DNA of 64,000 bases from an uncultured Sutterella sp. (lineage in GTDB: Bacteria > Pseudomonadota > Gammaproteobacteria > Burkholderiales > Burkholderiaceae_F). The notes below the pieces were generated by a model. That model made no database searches and had not been told where the DNA came from. It saw only the letters and a list, made by a program, of their open reading frames with translations. Shown here piece by piece: positions 25,866-35,430 of this stretch; the first letter of the stretch is position 1; each line of letters starts with the position of its first letter. The stretch lies in contig CAKQON010000003.1 of NCBI GenBank assembly GCA_934255515.1, positions 1 through 64,000 of the forward strand. Direction: 5' to 3'. The position numbers were made by a program, and so were the translations under genes.

Positions 25866-27467
25866 TCAGAAGATCTGATTCATTTCACGCGTGGTGTGGA
25901 AAGTTACCTGAGGCCAGTGCTTCATCGTCGTTTCCAGGTTGTAGATTGACGTTGCAAGATAAACCTCGTTGCCGTTCACATCCGTTGCCAGCCTTGCAGC
26001 CTGCTCCGCCTCGAAGTCGCGCTTTGTCTTCTCATCCGGGAAGGAGAGCCAGCGCGCAGTCGAAACATCAGTCGACTCGTAGATCGCATCGACCTTGTAT
26101 TCATCCGCGAGGCGCTGGGCAACAATTTCAAACTGCAGCTGCCCGACGGCGCCGAGCATGATGTTGCCGAATTCGCCGGTGAAGACCTGAATGGCGCCTT
26201 CTTCGCCCAATTCCTGAAGGCCCTTCTGAAGCTGCTTGGCTTTGAATGGGTCCTTGCTTCGCGCAGCCCGGAAGAGTTCCGGCGCAAAGTTCGGGATGCC
26301 CGTGAACTGAAGCTTCTCGCCCGAAGTAAGCGTATCGCCGATATGGAGCTGCCCGTGGTTGTAGATGCCGATGATGTCTCCGGCCACTGCGTCCGTCATG
26401 ATGACGCGGTCCTGCGCCATGAAGGTGAGCGCATTGGGGATCTTCATCTCGCGCCCTTCACGGACATGGTAGGTCTTCATGCCGGGCTGATAGCGACCGG
26501 AACACACGCGGAAGAATGCGATTCGGTCGCGATGACGGGGATCCATATTGGCCTGGATCTTGAAGACGAAGCCCGTGAACGGCGTCTCATCGGGTTCAAC
26601 CATGCGCACGCCGGCATCCCGGGGCTGGGGCGGAGGCGCCCAGTCGACGAGTGCGTTGAGGACATCTTCGACGCCGAAGTTGTTGACGCCGGAACCAAAG
26701 AAGACCGGGCTCTGCTCGGCAGCGAGGAATCGCTTGAGGTCAAAGGGATCCGTTGCCCCCTGGACGAGCTCAATCGACTCGCGCACATAGGGCATTTCCA
26801 TCGGGAAAAGCTCATCGAGCTCAGGATTGTCGAGCCCTTCAATCAGCTCCCGATCACTCGTAAGCCGGTCTTCGCCCGGCGTAAAGCGCACGAGATGATT
26901 CTTCACGAGCGAAAAAACGCCGCGGAAGGTCTTCCCCATGCCGATCGGCCAGGTAATGGGAACGCACTGCAGCTTCAGAACCTGCTCGATTTCGGAGAGA
27001 AGATCAAGCGGATCCCGGACTTCACGGTCAAACTTGTTGATGAACGTGATGATCGGGGTGTTGCGCATGCGGCAGACTTCAAGAAGCTTGATGGTCTGCG
27101 CCTCAACGCCCTTGGCGGCATCGATCACCATCACTGCAGCGTCGACCGCCGTCAGCACGCGGTACGTATCTTCAGAAAAGTCCTCGTGACCCGGGGTGTC
27201 GAGCAGGTTGATGACATGGTCGCGGTAATGGAACTGCATCACCGAGCTCGTCACCGAAATGCCGCGCTGCTTTTCCACCTCCATCCAGTCGGAAGTGGCA
27301 TGGCGCGCAGCCTTGCGGCCCTTTACAGCACCCGCCATCTGAATGGCGCCGCCGAAAAGAAGAAGTTTTTCCGTGAGCGTCGTTTTACCGGCGTCAGGGT
27401 GGGAAATGATGGCGAAAGTACGGCGTGCTTCGACGTCGCGCACAAGCGCCGGATTGGGACTCGTCAT
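25866..27467 (-). CDS. prfC: Peptide chain release factor 3
   Basis: GTPase that recycles RF1/RF2 after translation termination. [20 protein letters not shown] aligns with the E. coli RF3 opening, so the start is placed at 27467; an upstream ATG at 27500 would add 11 residues. The GTPase motifs are [17 protein letters not shown] and NKFDRE. The protein is 533 residues, matching the family (529 in E. coli). It is convergent with hydF and divergent from the permease gene. Neither start has a convincing Shine-Dalgarno. Confidence 0.95.
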   Translation of the reverse strand: MTSPNPALVRDVEARRTFAIISHPDAGKTTLTEKLLLFGGAIQMAGAVKGRKAARHATSDWMEVEKQRGISVTSSVMQFHYRDHVINLLDTPGHEDFSEDTYRVLTAVDAAVMVIDAAKGVEAQTIKLLEVCRMRNTPIITFINKFDREVRDPLDLLSEIEQVLKLQCVPITWPIGMGKTFRGVFSLVKNHLVRFTPGEDRLTSDRELIEGLDNPELDELFPMEMPYVRESIELVQGATDPFDLKRFLAAEQSPVFFGSGVNNFGVEDVLNALVDWAPPPQPRDAGVRMVEPDETPFTGFVFKIQANMDPRHRDRIAFFRVCSGRYQPGMKTYHVREGREMKIPNALTFMAQDRVIMTDAVAGDIIGIYNHGQLHIGDTLTSGEKLQFTGIPNFAPELFRAARSKDPFKAKQLQKGLQELGEEGAIQVFTGEFGNIMLGAVGQLQFEIVAQRLADEYKVDAIYESTDVSTARWLSFPDEKTKRDFEAEQAARLATDVNGNEVYLATSIYNLETTMKHWPQVTFHTTREMNQIF

Positions 27468-27642
27468 GTGAAACGATCGAATGAGTATGGAATCAGGCAT
27501 CTGCGGGCTCGTCTCTAGTGCTAGAGCCGCGCAAACGAAAAGCTGCTTATTTTAGCAAGCCTTCTCGGTACTTACGCACCATTCGAAGCTCCTCATGACA
27601 TCAGTGGAAAAATGAAGCGAAATATTTCGTTACGGATCGATT

Positions 27643-27648
27643 TAGAAT
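27643..27648 (+). promoter_or_regulatory. Putative -10 box of the permease gene
   Basis: TAGAAT followed by GG, 35 bases before the permease ATG. Confidence 0.4.
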
Positions 27649-27683
27649 GGTGCCGTTTGCCCATTTTCTGAGGTCCTATTGAG

Positions 27684-29024
27684 ATGAGTTACTTTCCCAG
27701 CTGGAAGCTGAAGACTTCCGGAACCATTGCCCCGGATGAGCGCCTGCCTGCAGGCCAGACGCTTGCACTCGGCGTGCAGCACGTCGTTGCCATGTTCGGC
27801 TCCACTGTTCTGGCGCCGCTCCTTATGGGGTTTGATCCCAATCTCGCCATTCTGATGAGCGGCCTCGGCACGCTCATTTTTTTCGTCCTCGTGGGCGGAC
27901 ATGTGCCGAGCTACCTGGGCTCGTCCTTTGCCTTCATCGGCGTAGTCATTGCTGCAACGGGATACGCTGCAGGTTCAGGACCTAATCCCAACATTCCCGT
28001 GGCGCTCGGCGGCATCATCATCTGCGGCCTTATTTACTGCGCCGTGGGCCTCATCGTCATGAGCACCGGCGTCAAATGGATCGAACGGCTGATGCCTCCG
28101 GTCGTTACCGGCGCCGTCGTCGCGGTCATCGGCCTCAACCTCGCGCCTACTGCCGTCAAGAGCGTGGGTCCTACGGACTTTGACGCCTGGATTGCCATCC
28201 TCACGGTGATCTGCGTGGGCGGCGTTGCCGTTTATACGCGCGGACTCATTCAAAAGCTTCTGATTCTCGTCGGCCTCTCGCTCGCCTACGCGATCTACGC
28301 CATTCTTACGAACGGCCTCGGACTTGGCGGCACGCCGATCAACTTCGGCCGCATCGCTGAAGCCGCATGGTTCGGCATCCCGCAGTTTGAAACTCCGGTT
28401 TTCTCCATCTCCGCCATTACGCTTATCGCCCCCGTCGTCATCATCCTCGTGGGCGAAAACCTCGGCCACATCAAGGCTGTGACGGCAATGACCGGCCGCA
28501 ACCTTGACCCCTATATGGGTCGGGCCTTCCTCGGCGACGGTCTTGCAACAATGATTTCCGCAAGCTTCGGCGGCACGGGCGTGACGACTTACGGCGAAAA
28601 CATCGGCGTCATGGCAGCAACCCGCGTCTACTCGACGCTGCTCTTCCCGGTTGCAGCAATCTTTGCCATCATCCTTGGCTTCTCGCCCAAATTCGGCGCG
28701 GTCATTCAGACAATTCCGCAGCCGATTCTCGGCGGCACCTCCATCGTCGTCTTCGGCCTCATTGCCGTCGCTGGCGCCCGCGTTTGGGTGGTCAACCACG
28801 TGGACTTCGGCGACAACCGCAATCTGATCGTTGCTGCCGTCACGCTGATTCTTGGCGCCGGCGACTTCACAATTCATATCGGAAGCTTCACGCTCGGCGG
28901 CATCGGCACTGCCACTTTTGGCGCCATCATCCTCAATGCTCTCATGGAGCTCGGCGAGCGCCACGTTCAGGGCGAAAAGGAACCTGAACCCCATGAAGCC
29001 GACCTTGACGGGAAATCACGGTAA
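27684..29024 (+). CDS. NCS2 uracil permease (UraA/RutG type)
   Basis: Proton-coupled nucleobase importer of the inner membrane. The sequence has many hydrophobic segments consistent with the 14-helix NCS2 fold. LGVQHVVAMFGSTVLAPLLMG is the TM1 signature with the family QH motif. VGENLGHIKAV carries the conserved Glu of TM8, and SFGGTGVTTYGENIGV that of TM10. These favour uracil/pyrimidine over xanthine or urate. At 446 residues it is slightly longer than E. coli UraA (429) owing to a hydrophilic tail. GAGG about 12 bases before the ATG is a possible ribosome site. Confidence 0.88.
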   Translation: MSYFPSWKLKTSGTIAPDERLPAGQTLALGVQHVVAMFGSTVLAPLLMGFDPNLAILMSGLGTLIFFVLVGGHVPSYLGSSFAFIGVVIAATGYAAGSGPNPNIPVALGGIIICGLIYCAVGLIVMSTGVKWIERLMPPVVTGAVVAVIGLNLAPTAVKSVGPTDFDAWIAILTVICVGGVAVYTRGLIQKLLILVGLSLAYAIYAILTNGLGLGGTPINFGRIAEAAWFGIPQFETPVFSISAITLIAPVVIILVGENLGHIKAVTAMTGRNLDPYMGRAFLGDGLATMISASFGGTGVTTYGENIGVMAATRVYSTLLFPVAAIFAIILGFSPKFGAVIQTIPQPILGGTSIVVFGLIAVAGARVWVVNHVDFGDNRNLIVAAVTLILGAGDFTIHIGSFTLGGIGTATFGAIILNALMELGERHVQGEKEPEPHEADLDGKSR

Positions 29025-29057
29025 GCCCGGCTACGTCTTCGGAATTTCTGTTGAGCA

Positions 29058-29097
29058 AAGCCTCAGATTCCTTGAGAATCTGAGGCTTTTCTTCTTC
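29058..29097. terminator. Terminator between the permease gene and tex
   Basis: CCTCAGATTC pairs perfectly with GAATCTGAGG around a 5-base loop and is followed by CTTTTCTTCTT. Confidence 0.8.
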
Positions 29098-29117
29098 GTT
29101 ATTGCTGGTTCAGCTCA

Positions 29118-31430
29118 TCAGCGGCGAAGCTTCGCAAAAGCAGCGCCGAGCGCAGTATTGGTTCCGGCATTTCCCCGGTCGGATCCATCCCGGCTGACGC
29201 CCTTCGCATGTCTCGACGCCCCCCTCGAAGCACCGGCCCCGGTAGTCCCGTCCGAACGCATGGAAAGCGAAATGCGCTGACGCGCCGCATCCACATCGAG
29301 CACCGTCACCTTAACCACCTGCCCTACACGCACTTCCTTGAACGGATCCTTCACAAAATGGTCCGCAAGCGCTGACACGTGAACAAGCCCGTTCACATGA
29401 ACGCCGATATCAACGAAAGCACCGAAGGCTGCGACATTGGCGACTACACCCTCAAGCTTCATTCCCGGATGGAGATCCTCAATGGTCTGGATGTCATCCT
29501 TAAATTCAGCCGTTTTAAATTCAGCTCTTGGATCGCGCTCAGGCTTCTCAAGCTCACGGATGATGTCAAGCACAGTAGGCGCACCGAATTTTTCATCGGC
29601 ATAATCCGCCGCCCGAATCTTACCAAGGAGCGCCTCATTGCCCATAAGCTCCCGCACGCTCCTGAGCTTGAGGCGCGCGACCATTTTCGCCACCACCGAA
29701 TAGGATTCCGGATGAACGCCTGTACCGTCGAGCGGATTTGCCCCGCGATGGATGCGCAGGAACCCGGCCGCCTGCAAAAAGCGCGCATCCCCAAGGTAAG
29801 GCACCTTGCGCAGCGCCTCGCGATCACGGAAAGCTCCGTTCTTTTCGCGATAAGCAACGATTTCCTGCGCGACGCGGCGTGTAAGACCGGCAATATGACT
29901 TAATAGCTGGGGACTTGCCGTGTTGACGTCAACGCCGACGAAATTAACGCAGTCTTCAACAACCGCAGAGAGACGGCGCTCAAGCTTCTGATGATCCACA
30001 TCGTGCTGGTACTGGCCCACGCCGATTGCCTTGGGGTCGATCTTCACGAGCTCAGCCAGCGGATCCTGGAGGCGCCTTGCGATCGAAACCGCCCCGCGGT
30101 AGCTGACGTCGAGTTCGGGAAGCTCCTCACTGGCAAGCTCAGATGCCGAGTAAACGGAAGCCCCCGCCTCGCTAACAATGACGCGCTGAGCCTTGACTTC
30201 CGGGTGCGCGCGCAGAACTTCGCCGACAACGGCCGACGTCTCACGGCTTGCGGTCCCGTTCCCGATCGCAATGAAGGCGATTCGGTAGGGCTCAAGCATC
30301 TTCAGAAGCTTCAGCTTTGAGGCTTCGCGCGCGGCGTCGGACCCGTGCATCATGAGAACGTCGTGGGCAAGCACTCGGCCCGTGTCGTCAATGACCGCGG
30401 CTTTGACACCCGTACGGAAGCCCGGGTCAAGACCAAGAACTGCATGGTGTCCGGCAGGCGCGGCAAGAAGCAGGTCGCGCAGATTATCTCCAAAGACGCC
30501 GATTGCCGTTTCTTCTGCGCGCTCCCGGAGTTCTTCAAGAAGATCGCCCTCAATGGAAAGACGAAGCTTCACGCGCCATGTCCAGCGGCAGACGCTAAGG
30601 AGCCACATATCCGCGGCGCGTCCGGTTCGGCTGATGCCGAGGAGATCAGCAAGCCGCGCTTCCGCAGGATGAGGATCACGCGCTTCATCTTCGGCAGGAA
30701 GCTCAACAGATACCGTAAGGAATCCCTCCCGGCGGCCGCGAAGAACGGCAAGCGCACGATGCGACGGGACTTTCGAGAGCGATTCCCGAAAATCGAAGTA
30801 ATCACGGTATTTTTCCGCCTTCTCTTTTTCAGCTTCCACAAGACGAGAGACAAGCTCTCCACGCGAGGACATAAAGGCGCGCAAATTTTCTCTCAGCTTT
30901 GCATCGAGGCTGAAGCGTTCTGCAAGAATGTCTCTTGCGCCATTAAGCGCTGCCTGCGCATCGGCAAAACCCTTTTCGGCATTGACGAAGGCAGCCGCCT
31001 CACGAAGAGGATCCAGCGTCCGGTTGGCCAGAAGCTTGTCGGCGAGAGGTTCGAGACCCGCTTCCTTCGCAATGGCCGCGCGCGTGCGGCGCTTGCTCTT
31101 ATAGGGCGCATAAAGGTCTTCAAGCTCCTGCTTGGTCTCGGCTTTCAGAAGGCGCTCCTTCAAAGCATCATCAAGCTTCCCCTGAGCCTCAATGGAGGCA
31201 AGGATTGTCTCGCGACGATCATTAAGCTCTCTGAGATACACAAGACGCTCTTCGAGCGTCCGCAACTGTGCATCCGTGAGTCCGCCGGTCATTTCCTTGC
31301 GGTAGCGGGCGATAAAAGGCACGGTTGCGCCTTCGTCGAGGAGTCTGACGGCCGCTTCCACCTGGGAGGAGCGCGCCGCAATTTCTTCGGCAATATGAGC
31401 GCAGATACGCGCACTGAGCATGTCGGTCAT
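29118..31430 (-). CDS. tex: Tex-family transcription accessory protein
   Basis: Cytosolic nucleic-acid-binding protein of the Tex/Spt6 group. The order is a helical N-terminal domain (TVPFIARYRKEMTGGL near residue 35), a YqgF/RuvC-like domain (VLGLDPGFRTGVKAAVID), helix-hairpin-helix segments (VDVNTASPQLLSHIAGL) and a C-terminal S1 RNA-binding domain (LKLEGVVANVAAFGAFVDIGV). The C-terminal 45 residues are Gly/Arg/Ala-rich. The length of 770 is normal. The precise role is debated; E. coli members affect expression of toxin genes and RNA turnover. A hairpin separates it from the upstream SRPBCC-like gene on the same strand. Confidence 0.93.
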   Translation of the reverse strand: MTDMLSARICAHIAEEIAARSSQVEAAVRLLDEGATVPFIARYRKEMTGGLTDAQLRTLEERLVYLRELNDRRETILASIEAQGKLDDALKERLLKAETKQELEDLYAPYKSKRRTRAAIAKEAGLEPLADKLLANRTLDPLREAAAFVNAEKGFADAQAALNGARDILAERFSLDAKLRENLRAFMSSRGELVSRLVEAEKEKAEKYRDYFDFRESLSKVPSHRALAVLRGRREGFLTVSVELPAEDEARDPHPAEARLADLLGISRTGRAADMWLLSVCRWTWRVKLRLSIEGDLLEELRERAEETAIGVFGDNLRDLLLAAPAGHHAVLGLDPGFRTGVKAAVIDDTGRVLAHDVLMMHGSDAAREASKLKLLKMLEPYRIAFIAIGNGTASRETSAVVGEVLRAHPEVKAQRVIVSEAGASVYSASELASEELPELDVSYRGAVSIARRLQDPLAELVKIDPKAIGVGQYQHDVDHQKLERRLSAVVEDCVNFVGVDVNTASPQLLSHIAGLTRRVAQEIVAYREKNGAFRDREALRKVPYLGDARFLQAAGFLRIHRGANPLDGTGVHPESYSVVAKMVARLKLRSVRELMGNEALLGKIRAADYADEKFGAPTVLDIIRELEKPERDPRAEFKTAEFKDDIQTIEDLHPGMKLEGVVANVAAFGAFVDIGVHVNGLVHVSALADHFVKDPFKEVRVGQVVKVTVLDVDAARQRISLSMRSDGTTGAGASRGASRHAKGVSRDGSDRGNAGTNTALGAAFAKLRR

Positions 31431-31447
31431 CTTTCGAAAACTCTGCG

Positions 31448-31493
31448 GTTAAAAGGAACGCCCGGGAAGGCCTTTTTGCCTCATCCGGGCGTC
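31448..31493 (-). terminator. Terminator after the SRPBCC-like gene
   Basis: On the minus strand GACGCCCGGATGAGGC faces GGCCTTCCCGGGCGTTC across AAAAA, giving a strong interrupted stem followed by TTCCTTTT. It ends the ABC transporter transcript before tex. Confidence 0.6.
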
Positions 31494-31514
31494 GAATAAT
31501 AGAGAAGGCTCGCT

Positions 31515-32021
31515 TTAAGCGTGTGCCTCATGCGCCTTGAGCTCAACGAGATCATCAAGAATCTTCACAAGAATGCTCCGGTCCTTGCTTTCGTATGCAA
31601 GACGTCTGAGCTGATTGAGCTGCGCTTCCTGATGCGTTTCCTTCTGCAGCGGCTCGCGATCTTCGTGATAGGTAAAGCGCACGAAAAGGCTTCCCTTTTC
31701 AGGCTCCTCAATCGTCATGCTGAAATCCGATGCCGGCCGTGGACCATCAGCATCAATATGCGCGTGATAGCTCCCGTCCGCCGAAAGTTCAATTTCTTCT
31801 TCGAACTTCAGCGTTCCGAAGCTGATCTCTCTCCCGAAGGTCACGGATCCCGGCGTTTTTCCCGGAACCTCCGCCTTCGTAATGCGGGAGCCGCTTACTT
31901 CCTCGATATAGTTTTCCGGATGCCGCGCGAAATCGGCGATGCCGCGCGCGAGATCCTCTCGAGTAAGAACAAAGGGAAGCTCCGGGATGGATGCCCGGAT
32001 GATGTGCTCATGAAATTTCAT
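31515..32021 (-). CDS. SRPBCC/DUF1857-like protein
   Basis: A 168-residue soluble protein. MKFHEHIIRASIPELPFVLTREDL opens like the DUF1857/AtaL group of SRPBCC-fold proteins, and SFSMTIEEPEKG-type and FTYHEDRE segments fit the strand pattern. SRPBCC proteins bind hydrophobic ligands; none can be named. The start at 32021 is preferred over an upstream ATG at 32117, which would lie inside the permease gene. It overlaps the permease stop region closely and is probably the last gene of the ABC transporter operon, where an ATPase gene would be expected. Confidence 0.65.
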   Translation of the reverse strand: MKFHEHIIRASIPELPFVLTREDLARGIADFARHPENYIEEVSGSRITKAEVPGKTPGSVTFGREISFGTLKFEEEIELSADGSYHAHIDADGPRPASDFSMTIEEPEKGSLFVRFTYHEDREPLQKETHQEAQLNQLRRLAYESKDRSILVKILDDLVELKAHEAHA

Positions 32022-32028
32022 AAACGAA

Positions 32029-33129
32029 TCAAATTTGAATAGTACGGCGCGACTTTGTCCCCTGAAGCCTTCCTTCGAGCCACTGGCTGTAGCGCGAAAT
32101 GATGAAGCTCGAGACAAAATAGACCATCACGATGAAAGCGTAGCCTTCAATGAAATAGGGCCTCCAGAGGGCATCCCCAAGCGCAAGCTTGAGTGACCCG
32201 GTAAGGTCGTACATCGAGACCACCATAACAAGCGAAGTGTCCATGAAGCAGGACAAAAGGCTGTTGACGAAAGCCGGGATGATAGCTACCAGGGCCTGAG
32301 GAAGAATAACGCTCGTGTAGCACTGACGTTCCGTAAGCCCCAGCGAACGGGCAGCAGCAAACTGCCCGCGCGGAATGGTCTGAAGCCCGCCGCGAACAGT
32401 TTCCGCCATATAGGCCGCCTGAAAGAGCGTAATGCCGATCGTCACTCGCCAGAAGGCATCTACCTTCATCCATTCCGGCATCAGGAGCGGAAAGACGAAA
32501 GCCGCAACGAACAGCACGGTAATCAGCGGCACGCCGCGCACGAGTTCGATGTAGCCCGTTGAAACGGCAGAAATGATGGGCAGTCTGCTGCGGCGACCGA
32601 TGGCAAGAAGAATGCCGAGAGGAGAAGACGCCGCCATGCCGAGAAGCGTAAGAATCACCGTCAACGGCAGTCCGCCCCACATGTCGGTACTGATTTCTTC
32701 CAGTCCGAAAATGCCGCCGATCATCAGAACGAAGAAGGCGGCAAAGGATGCAACCCAGCCCCAGAGAAGCATTCGCAGCCCCCGGTGCGACCAGAGAGAC
32801 GGCACCGCAGAGATGACGAGCATGAGAACGATGATGAATGTGGCAAGCGCCGGCCGCCACTGCAGCTCATAAGGGAAGCGCCCGAAAATAATGAGGCGCC
32901 ATTTTTCAGTTACAAAGCCCCAACAGGCGCCCGCTGCTTGCCTGCAGGCATTAACGTCGGCGCTCCAGACGGCATCGAGAACCGCCCACTTGATGAACCA
33001 GCAGAGGACGAAAAGGATGACGGCGCCGAGCACTACCGAAACCACGCTTGCCCCGGGAGAATAGAAGCAGCTCGCGCGCAGCCGCTCCCAAAGACCGCCG
33101 GGAGTGCCCGTAATCTGAATTTCCGGCAT
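32029..33129 (-). CDS. Polar amino-acid ABC transporter permease (AapM/BztC-like)
   Basis: Inner-membrane permease of 366 residues. The central TMD signature is SPLGILLAIGRRSRLPIIS, then GYIELVRGVPLITVLF, typical of HisM/GlnP-type permeases. The EAA-like loop is ETVRGGLQTIPRGQFAAARSLGL. The long N-terminal part with extra hydrophobic segments matches the AapM subfamily, not the short HisM type. The start at 33129 is supported by AAGGAG seven bases upstream. It begins 11 bases after the aapQ-like stop. The usual partners AapJ and AapQ are upstream, but no AapP ATPase follows. Confidence 0.88.
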   Translation of the reverse strand: MPEIQITGTPGGLWERLRASCFYSPGASVVSVVLGAVILFVLCWFIKWAVLDAVWSADVNACRQAAGACWGFVTEKWRLIIFGRFPYELQWRPALATFIIVLMLVISAVPSLWSHRGLRMLLWGWVASFAAFFVLMIGGIFGLEEISTDMWGGLPLTVILTLLGMAASSPLGILLAIGRRSRLPIISAVSTGYIELVRGVPLITVLFVAAFVFPLLMPEWMKVDAFWRVTIGITLFQAAYMAETVRGGLQTIPRGQFAAARSLGLTERQCYTSVILPQALVAIIPAFVNSLLSCFMDTSLVMVVSMYDLTGSLKLALGDALWRPYFIEGYAFIVMVYFVSSFIISRYSQWLEGRLQGTKSRRTIQI

Positions 33130-33139
33130 GAGCATCTCC

Positions 33140-34315
33140 TTACTGCGGAGCCCGCATAATGCGGGCATTGAGCTGATTCATGAAGACGGAGATAAGAATG
33201 TTCACCGTCAGATAAACGCCCATGATGAGGCAAATGACTTCCAGCGCCTGACCGGTAATGTTCATCACCGTCGTCCCCACATTGACCAGATCCGGGTAGC
33301 CCACCATCACGGCGAGTGAAGAATTCTTGGTGAGCGTCATGTACTGGCTCGAAAGCGGCGGAACAATAAGCCGCATTGCCTGCGGAAAGATGATGTAGCT
33401 CACCGTTTCGCGCGTGCGGAATCCAAGCGCCGAAGCGGCATCCCATTGTGCTGGTCTGACGGATACCACGCCTGCACGGACGATTTCCGCAATCATCGCG
33501 GAGGTATAGAGCGTGAGTCCAAGCCAAAGCGTCAGAAATTCCGGCGTAAGCTGCGCGCCGCCGGACATGGAAAAGCGCGTTGCAACGGGGTGATTCCAGC
33601 CGCCAAATACGCCGAGAATCACCCAGACAAGGGCGAAAACCAGCACGAAAGCGAGAAGTCCGGAGCAGTTGGCAACGAGCGAGGTTTCGCGGCGGCGAAT
33701 GATCCAGGCGACGAAGAATGCCCCGGCAAGACCTGCAAGAGCCGCAATGCTTCCTGCCCACTGCATCTCGGGGATGGCGAAAAGAAGGCCGGTTTTAGAG
33801 AGATACACCCAGTCGCCCAGGTGGAATGCCGCACGAACGCCGGGCAGAAGTTCCGTCACCACCAGATAAAGAGCGAGGAGAAGCACCAGAAGCGGCACAT
33901 TGCGGTAGGCCTCAACATGCGCGATGCCGAGAAAACGCACGACGGCATTCCTTGAAAGCCGCATCAGGCCCACAACAACGCCCAGCACCGTCGCCGACAC
34001 TACCGTGCAGGCAGAGACTCTCAGCGTATTGAGGATGCCCGTCGCAAAAGCCTTCCACAGCGGATCATTGCTGGAATACGTGATCAGCTGATCGCTGATC
34101 TCAAAGCCCGCGCGATTCATCAGGAAATGAAAACCGCTTTTGATATTTTTCGCTGCAAGATTGGCTTCAACATTGGAAGCGAGCACTGCAATGAAAGCAA
34201 CGAGAAGAAGGATCAATGCCGCCTGAAGCGTAAATTCACGCCGGCGGCGAATCTTCTCGCGCAAAATCCAAGCATCATCCCCGGGAACGATGCTGAAGCT
34301 CTCTCTAGAAAACAT
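33140..34315 (-). CDS. Polar amino-acid ABC transporter permease (AapQ/BztB-like)
   Basis: Inner-membrane permease of 391 residues, pairing with the AapM-like protein. The N-terminal helix QAALILLLVAFIAVLASNVEANL and the large periplasmic/cytoplasmic insert before the core (NRAGFEISDQLITYSSNDP) are typical of the AapQ branch. The core has AHVEAYRNVPLLVLLLALY and the EAA loop EIVRAGVVSVRPAQWDAASALGF. Specificity is set by the binding protein encoded upstream and probably covers several polar or acidic amino acids. A hairpin between the binding-protein gene and this one would lower permease levels relative to the binding protein. Confidence 0.88.
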   Translation of the reverse strand: MFSRESFSIVPGDDAWILREKIRRRREFTLQAALILLLVAFIAVLASNVEANLAAKNIKSGFHFLMNRAGFEISDQLITYSSNDPLWKAFATGILNTLRVSACTVVSATVLGVVVGLMRLSRNAVVRFLGIAHVEAYRNVPLLVLLLALYLVVTELLPGVRAAFHLGDWVYLSKTGLLFAIPEMQWAGSIAALAGLAGAFFVAWIIRRRETSLVANCSGLLAFVLVFALVWVILGVFGGWNHPVATRFSMSGGAQLTPEFLTLWLGLTLYTSAMIAEIVRAGVVSVRPAQWDAASALGFRTRETVSYIIFPQAMRLIVPPLSSQYMTLTKNSSLAVMVGYPDLVNVGTTVMNITGQALEVICLIMGVYLTVNILISVFMNQLNARIMRAPQ

Positions 34316-34340
34316 AACTTTCGGGATCGGAAATACGAAG

Positions 34341-34374
34341 AAGGCTCCAGGCAGCCAAATTGCCCGGAGCCTTT
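34341..34374 (-). terminator. Intra-operon hairpin between binding protein and permeases
   Basis: GGCTCC-x-GGCA and TGCC-x-GGAGCC form a stem with one mismatch and a 7-base loop, 35 bases after the binding-protein stop on the minus strand. No long T-run follows, so it is likely a partial terminator or mRNA stabiliser. Confidence 0.55.
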
Positions 34375-34407
34375 CGTCAGGTTCCTGAAGGGAAAAAGGC
34401 CGTCAAA

Positions 34408-35430
34408 TCAGCGAATCGGCATGGCATACATGAGGCCGCCGTCCGTCCAGAGACGATTCATTCCGCGGGGAAGATTAAGCGGGCTCGTCGGACCGAAATA
34501 CTTCGTCCAGGATTCGCCGTAGTTGCCGACCTGCTTAATGATACGGTAGGACCAGTCCTTGTCGAGGCCGAGCATCCTGCCCATATCCTCGCCGGCGCCA
34601 ACCAGACGCATCACATTCGGATCACGGGAATTCTTGCGCATGTCGTCCACATTCGCCTGAGTAACGCCGAGCTCCTCTGCCCCGAGGAAAGCCATGAAGG
34701 ACCAGCGAACGATTTCAAACCACTCCCAGTCGCCGCGGCGCACGGCCGGGCCGAGAGGTTCTTTGGAAATCGTTTCCGGAAGAATGACGAATTTGGAAGG
34801 ATCCGGCGCGATCATGCGCACGCCCGCGAGGTCGGACATGTCGGTCGTATAAACATCGCAGCGCCCGGAAATGAAAGCGCTCTGCGTAGCCTCCGTCGTG
34901 TCGAAGACCACCGTCTTGTACTTCATGCCGTGCGAATGGAAGTAGTCCGCCGTAGTCTTTTCCGTGGTTGTACCCGTCTGCACGCAGACCGTTGCGCCAT
35001 CGAGTTCCTTCACGCTTTTAACGCCGAGCGAAGCGGGAACCATGAAGCCCTGGCCGTCATAGTAGGAAACGGCGACGAAGACGTTGCCAGTGCTGGCATC
35101 CCGGGTCATCGTCCAGGTGGTGTTGCGCGCGAGCATGTCGATCTCGCCCGATGCCAGCGCGGCCATGTGCTGCGTCGAGGAAAGCGGGACGTACTTCACT
35201 TTGTCCGCATCGCCAAGCACGGCCGCGGCAACCGCACGGCAGGTGTTGACGTCAAGGCCCTGCCAGTGGCCCTGGCTGTCGGCGCTTGAAAAACCCGGAG
35301 CAGACGTATTGACGCCGCAGACAAGCTGGCCGCGGGACTTAACCCGGTCAAGTGTTTCGCCGGCTTGCGCCGGGAGCGCGACGGCTGCAGCCGCAAGAAG
35401 GACGGCAACGGAAAGGAGTTTGGACTTCAT
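34408..35430 (-). CDS. Amino-acid ABC transporter substrate-binding protein (AapJ/BztA-like)
   Basis: Periplasmic binding protein of 340 residues. MKSKLLSVAVLLAAAAVALPAQA is a signal peptide cut after AQA. The mature protein starts GETLDRVKSRGQLVCGVN, the usual opening of the AapJ branch, followed by PGFSSADSQGHWQGLDVNTCRAVAAAVLGD. NTTWTMTRDAS and VCVQTGTTTEKTTADYF are ligand-binding strands of the family. The start at 35430 is fixed by the signal peptide and GAGGAA upstream; longer frames add residues inside the promoter region. It is the first gene of the transporter operon and divergent from the YtfL-like gene. Confidence 0.9.
   Translation of the reverse strand: MKSKLLSVAVLLAAAAVALPAQAGETLDRVKSRGQLVCGVNTSAPGFSSADSQGHWQGLDVNTCRAVAAAVLGDADKVKYVPLSSTQHMAALASGEIDMLARNTTWTMTRDASTGNVFVAVSYYDGQGFMVPASLGVKSVKELDGATVCVQTGTTTEKTTADYFHSHGMKYKTVVFDTTEATQSAFISGRCDVYTTDMSDLAGVRMIAPDPSKFVILPETISKEPLGPAVRRGDWEWFEIVRWSFMAFLGAEELGVTQANVDDMRKNSRDPNVMRLVGAGEDMGRMLGLDKDWSYRIIKQVGNYGESWTKYFGPTSPLNLPRGMNRLWTDGGLMYAMPIR

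Noticed and set aside
26343..27518. Plus-strand frame of 391 codons across prfC
   Set aside because: RF3 on the minus strand has all GTPase motifs; the antisense is a codon-bias shadow.
27511..27528. CTCTAGTGCTAGAG palindrome before prfC
   Set aside because: Only six base pairs with a 2-base centre and no known consensus; could arise by chance.
27975..28994. Minus-strand frame of 339 codons across the uracil permease
   Set aside because: Asp/Glu/Ala-rich composition typical of the antisense of membrane-protein genes; no domain.
30345..31499. Long plus-strand frame of 384 codons across tex
   Set aside because: Tex is complete with RuvC-like, HhH and S1 domains; the antisense frame has no recognisable domain.
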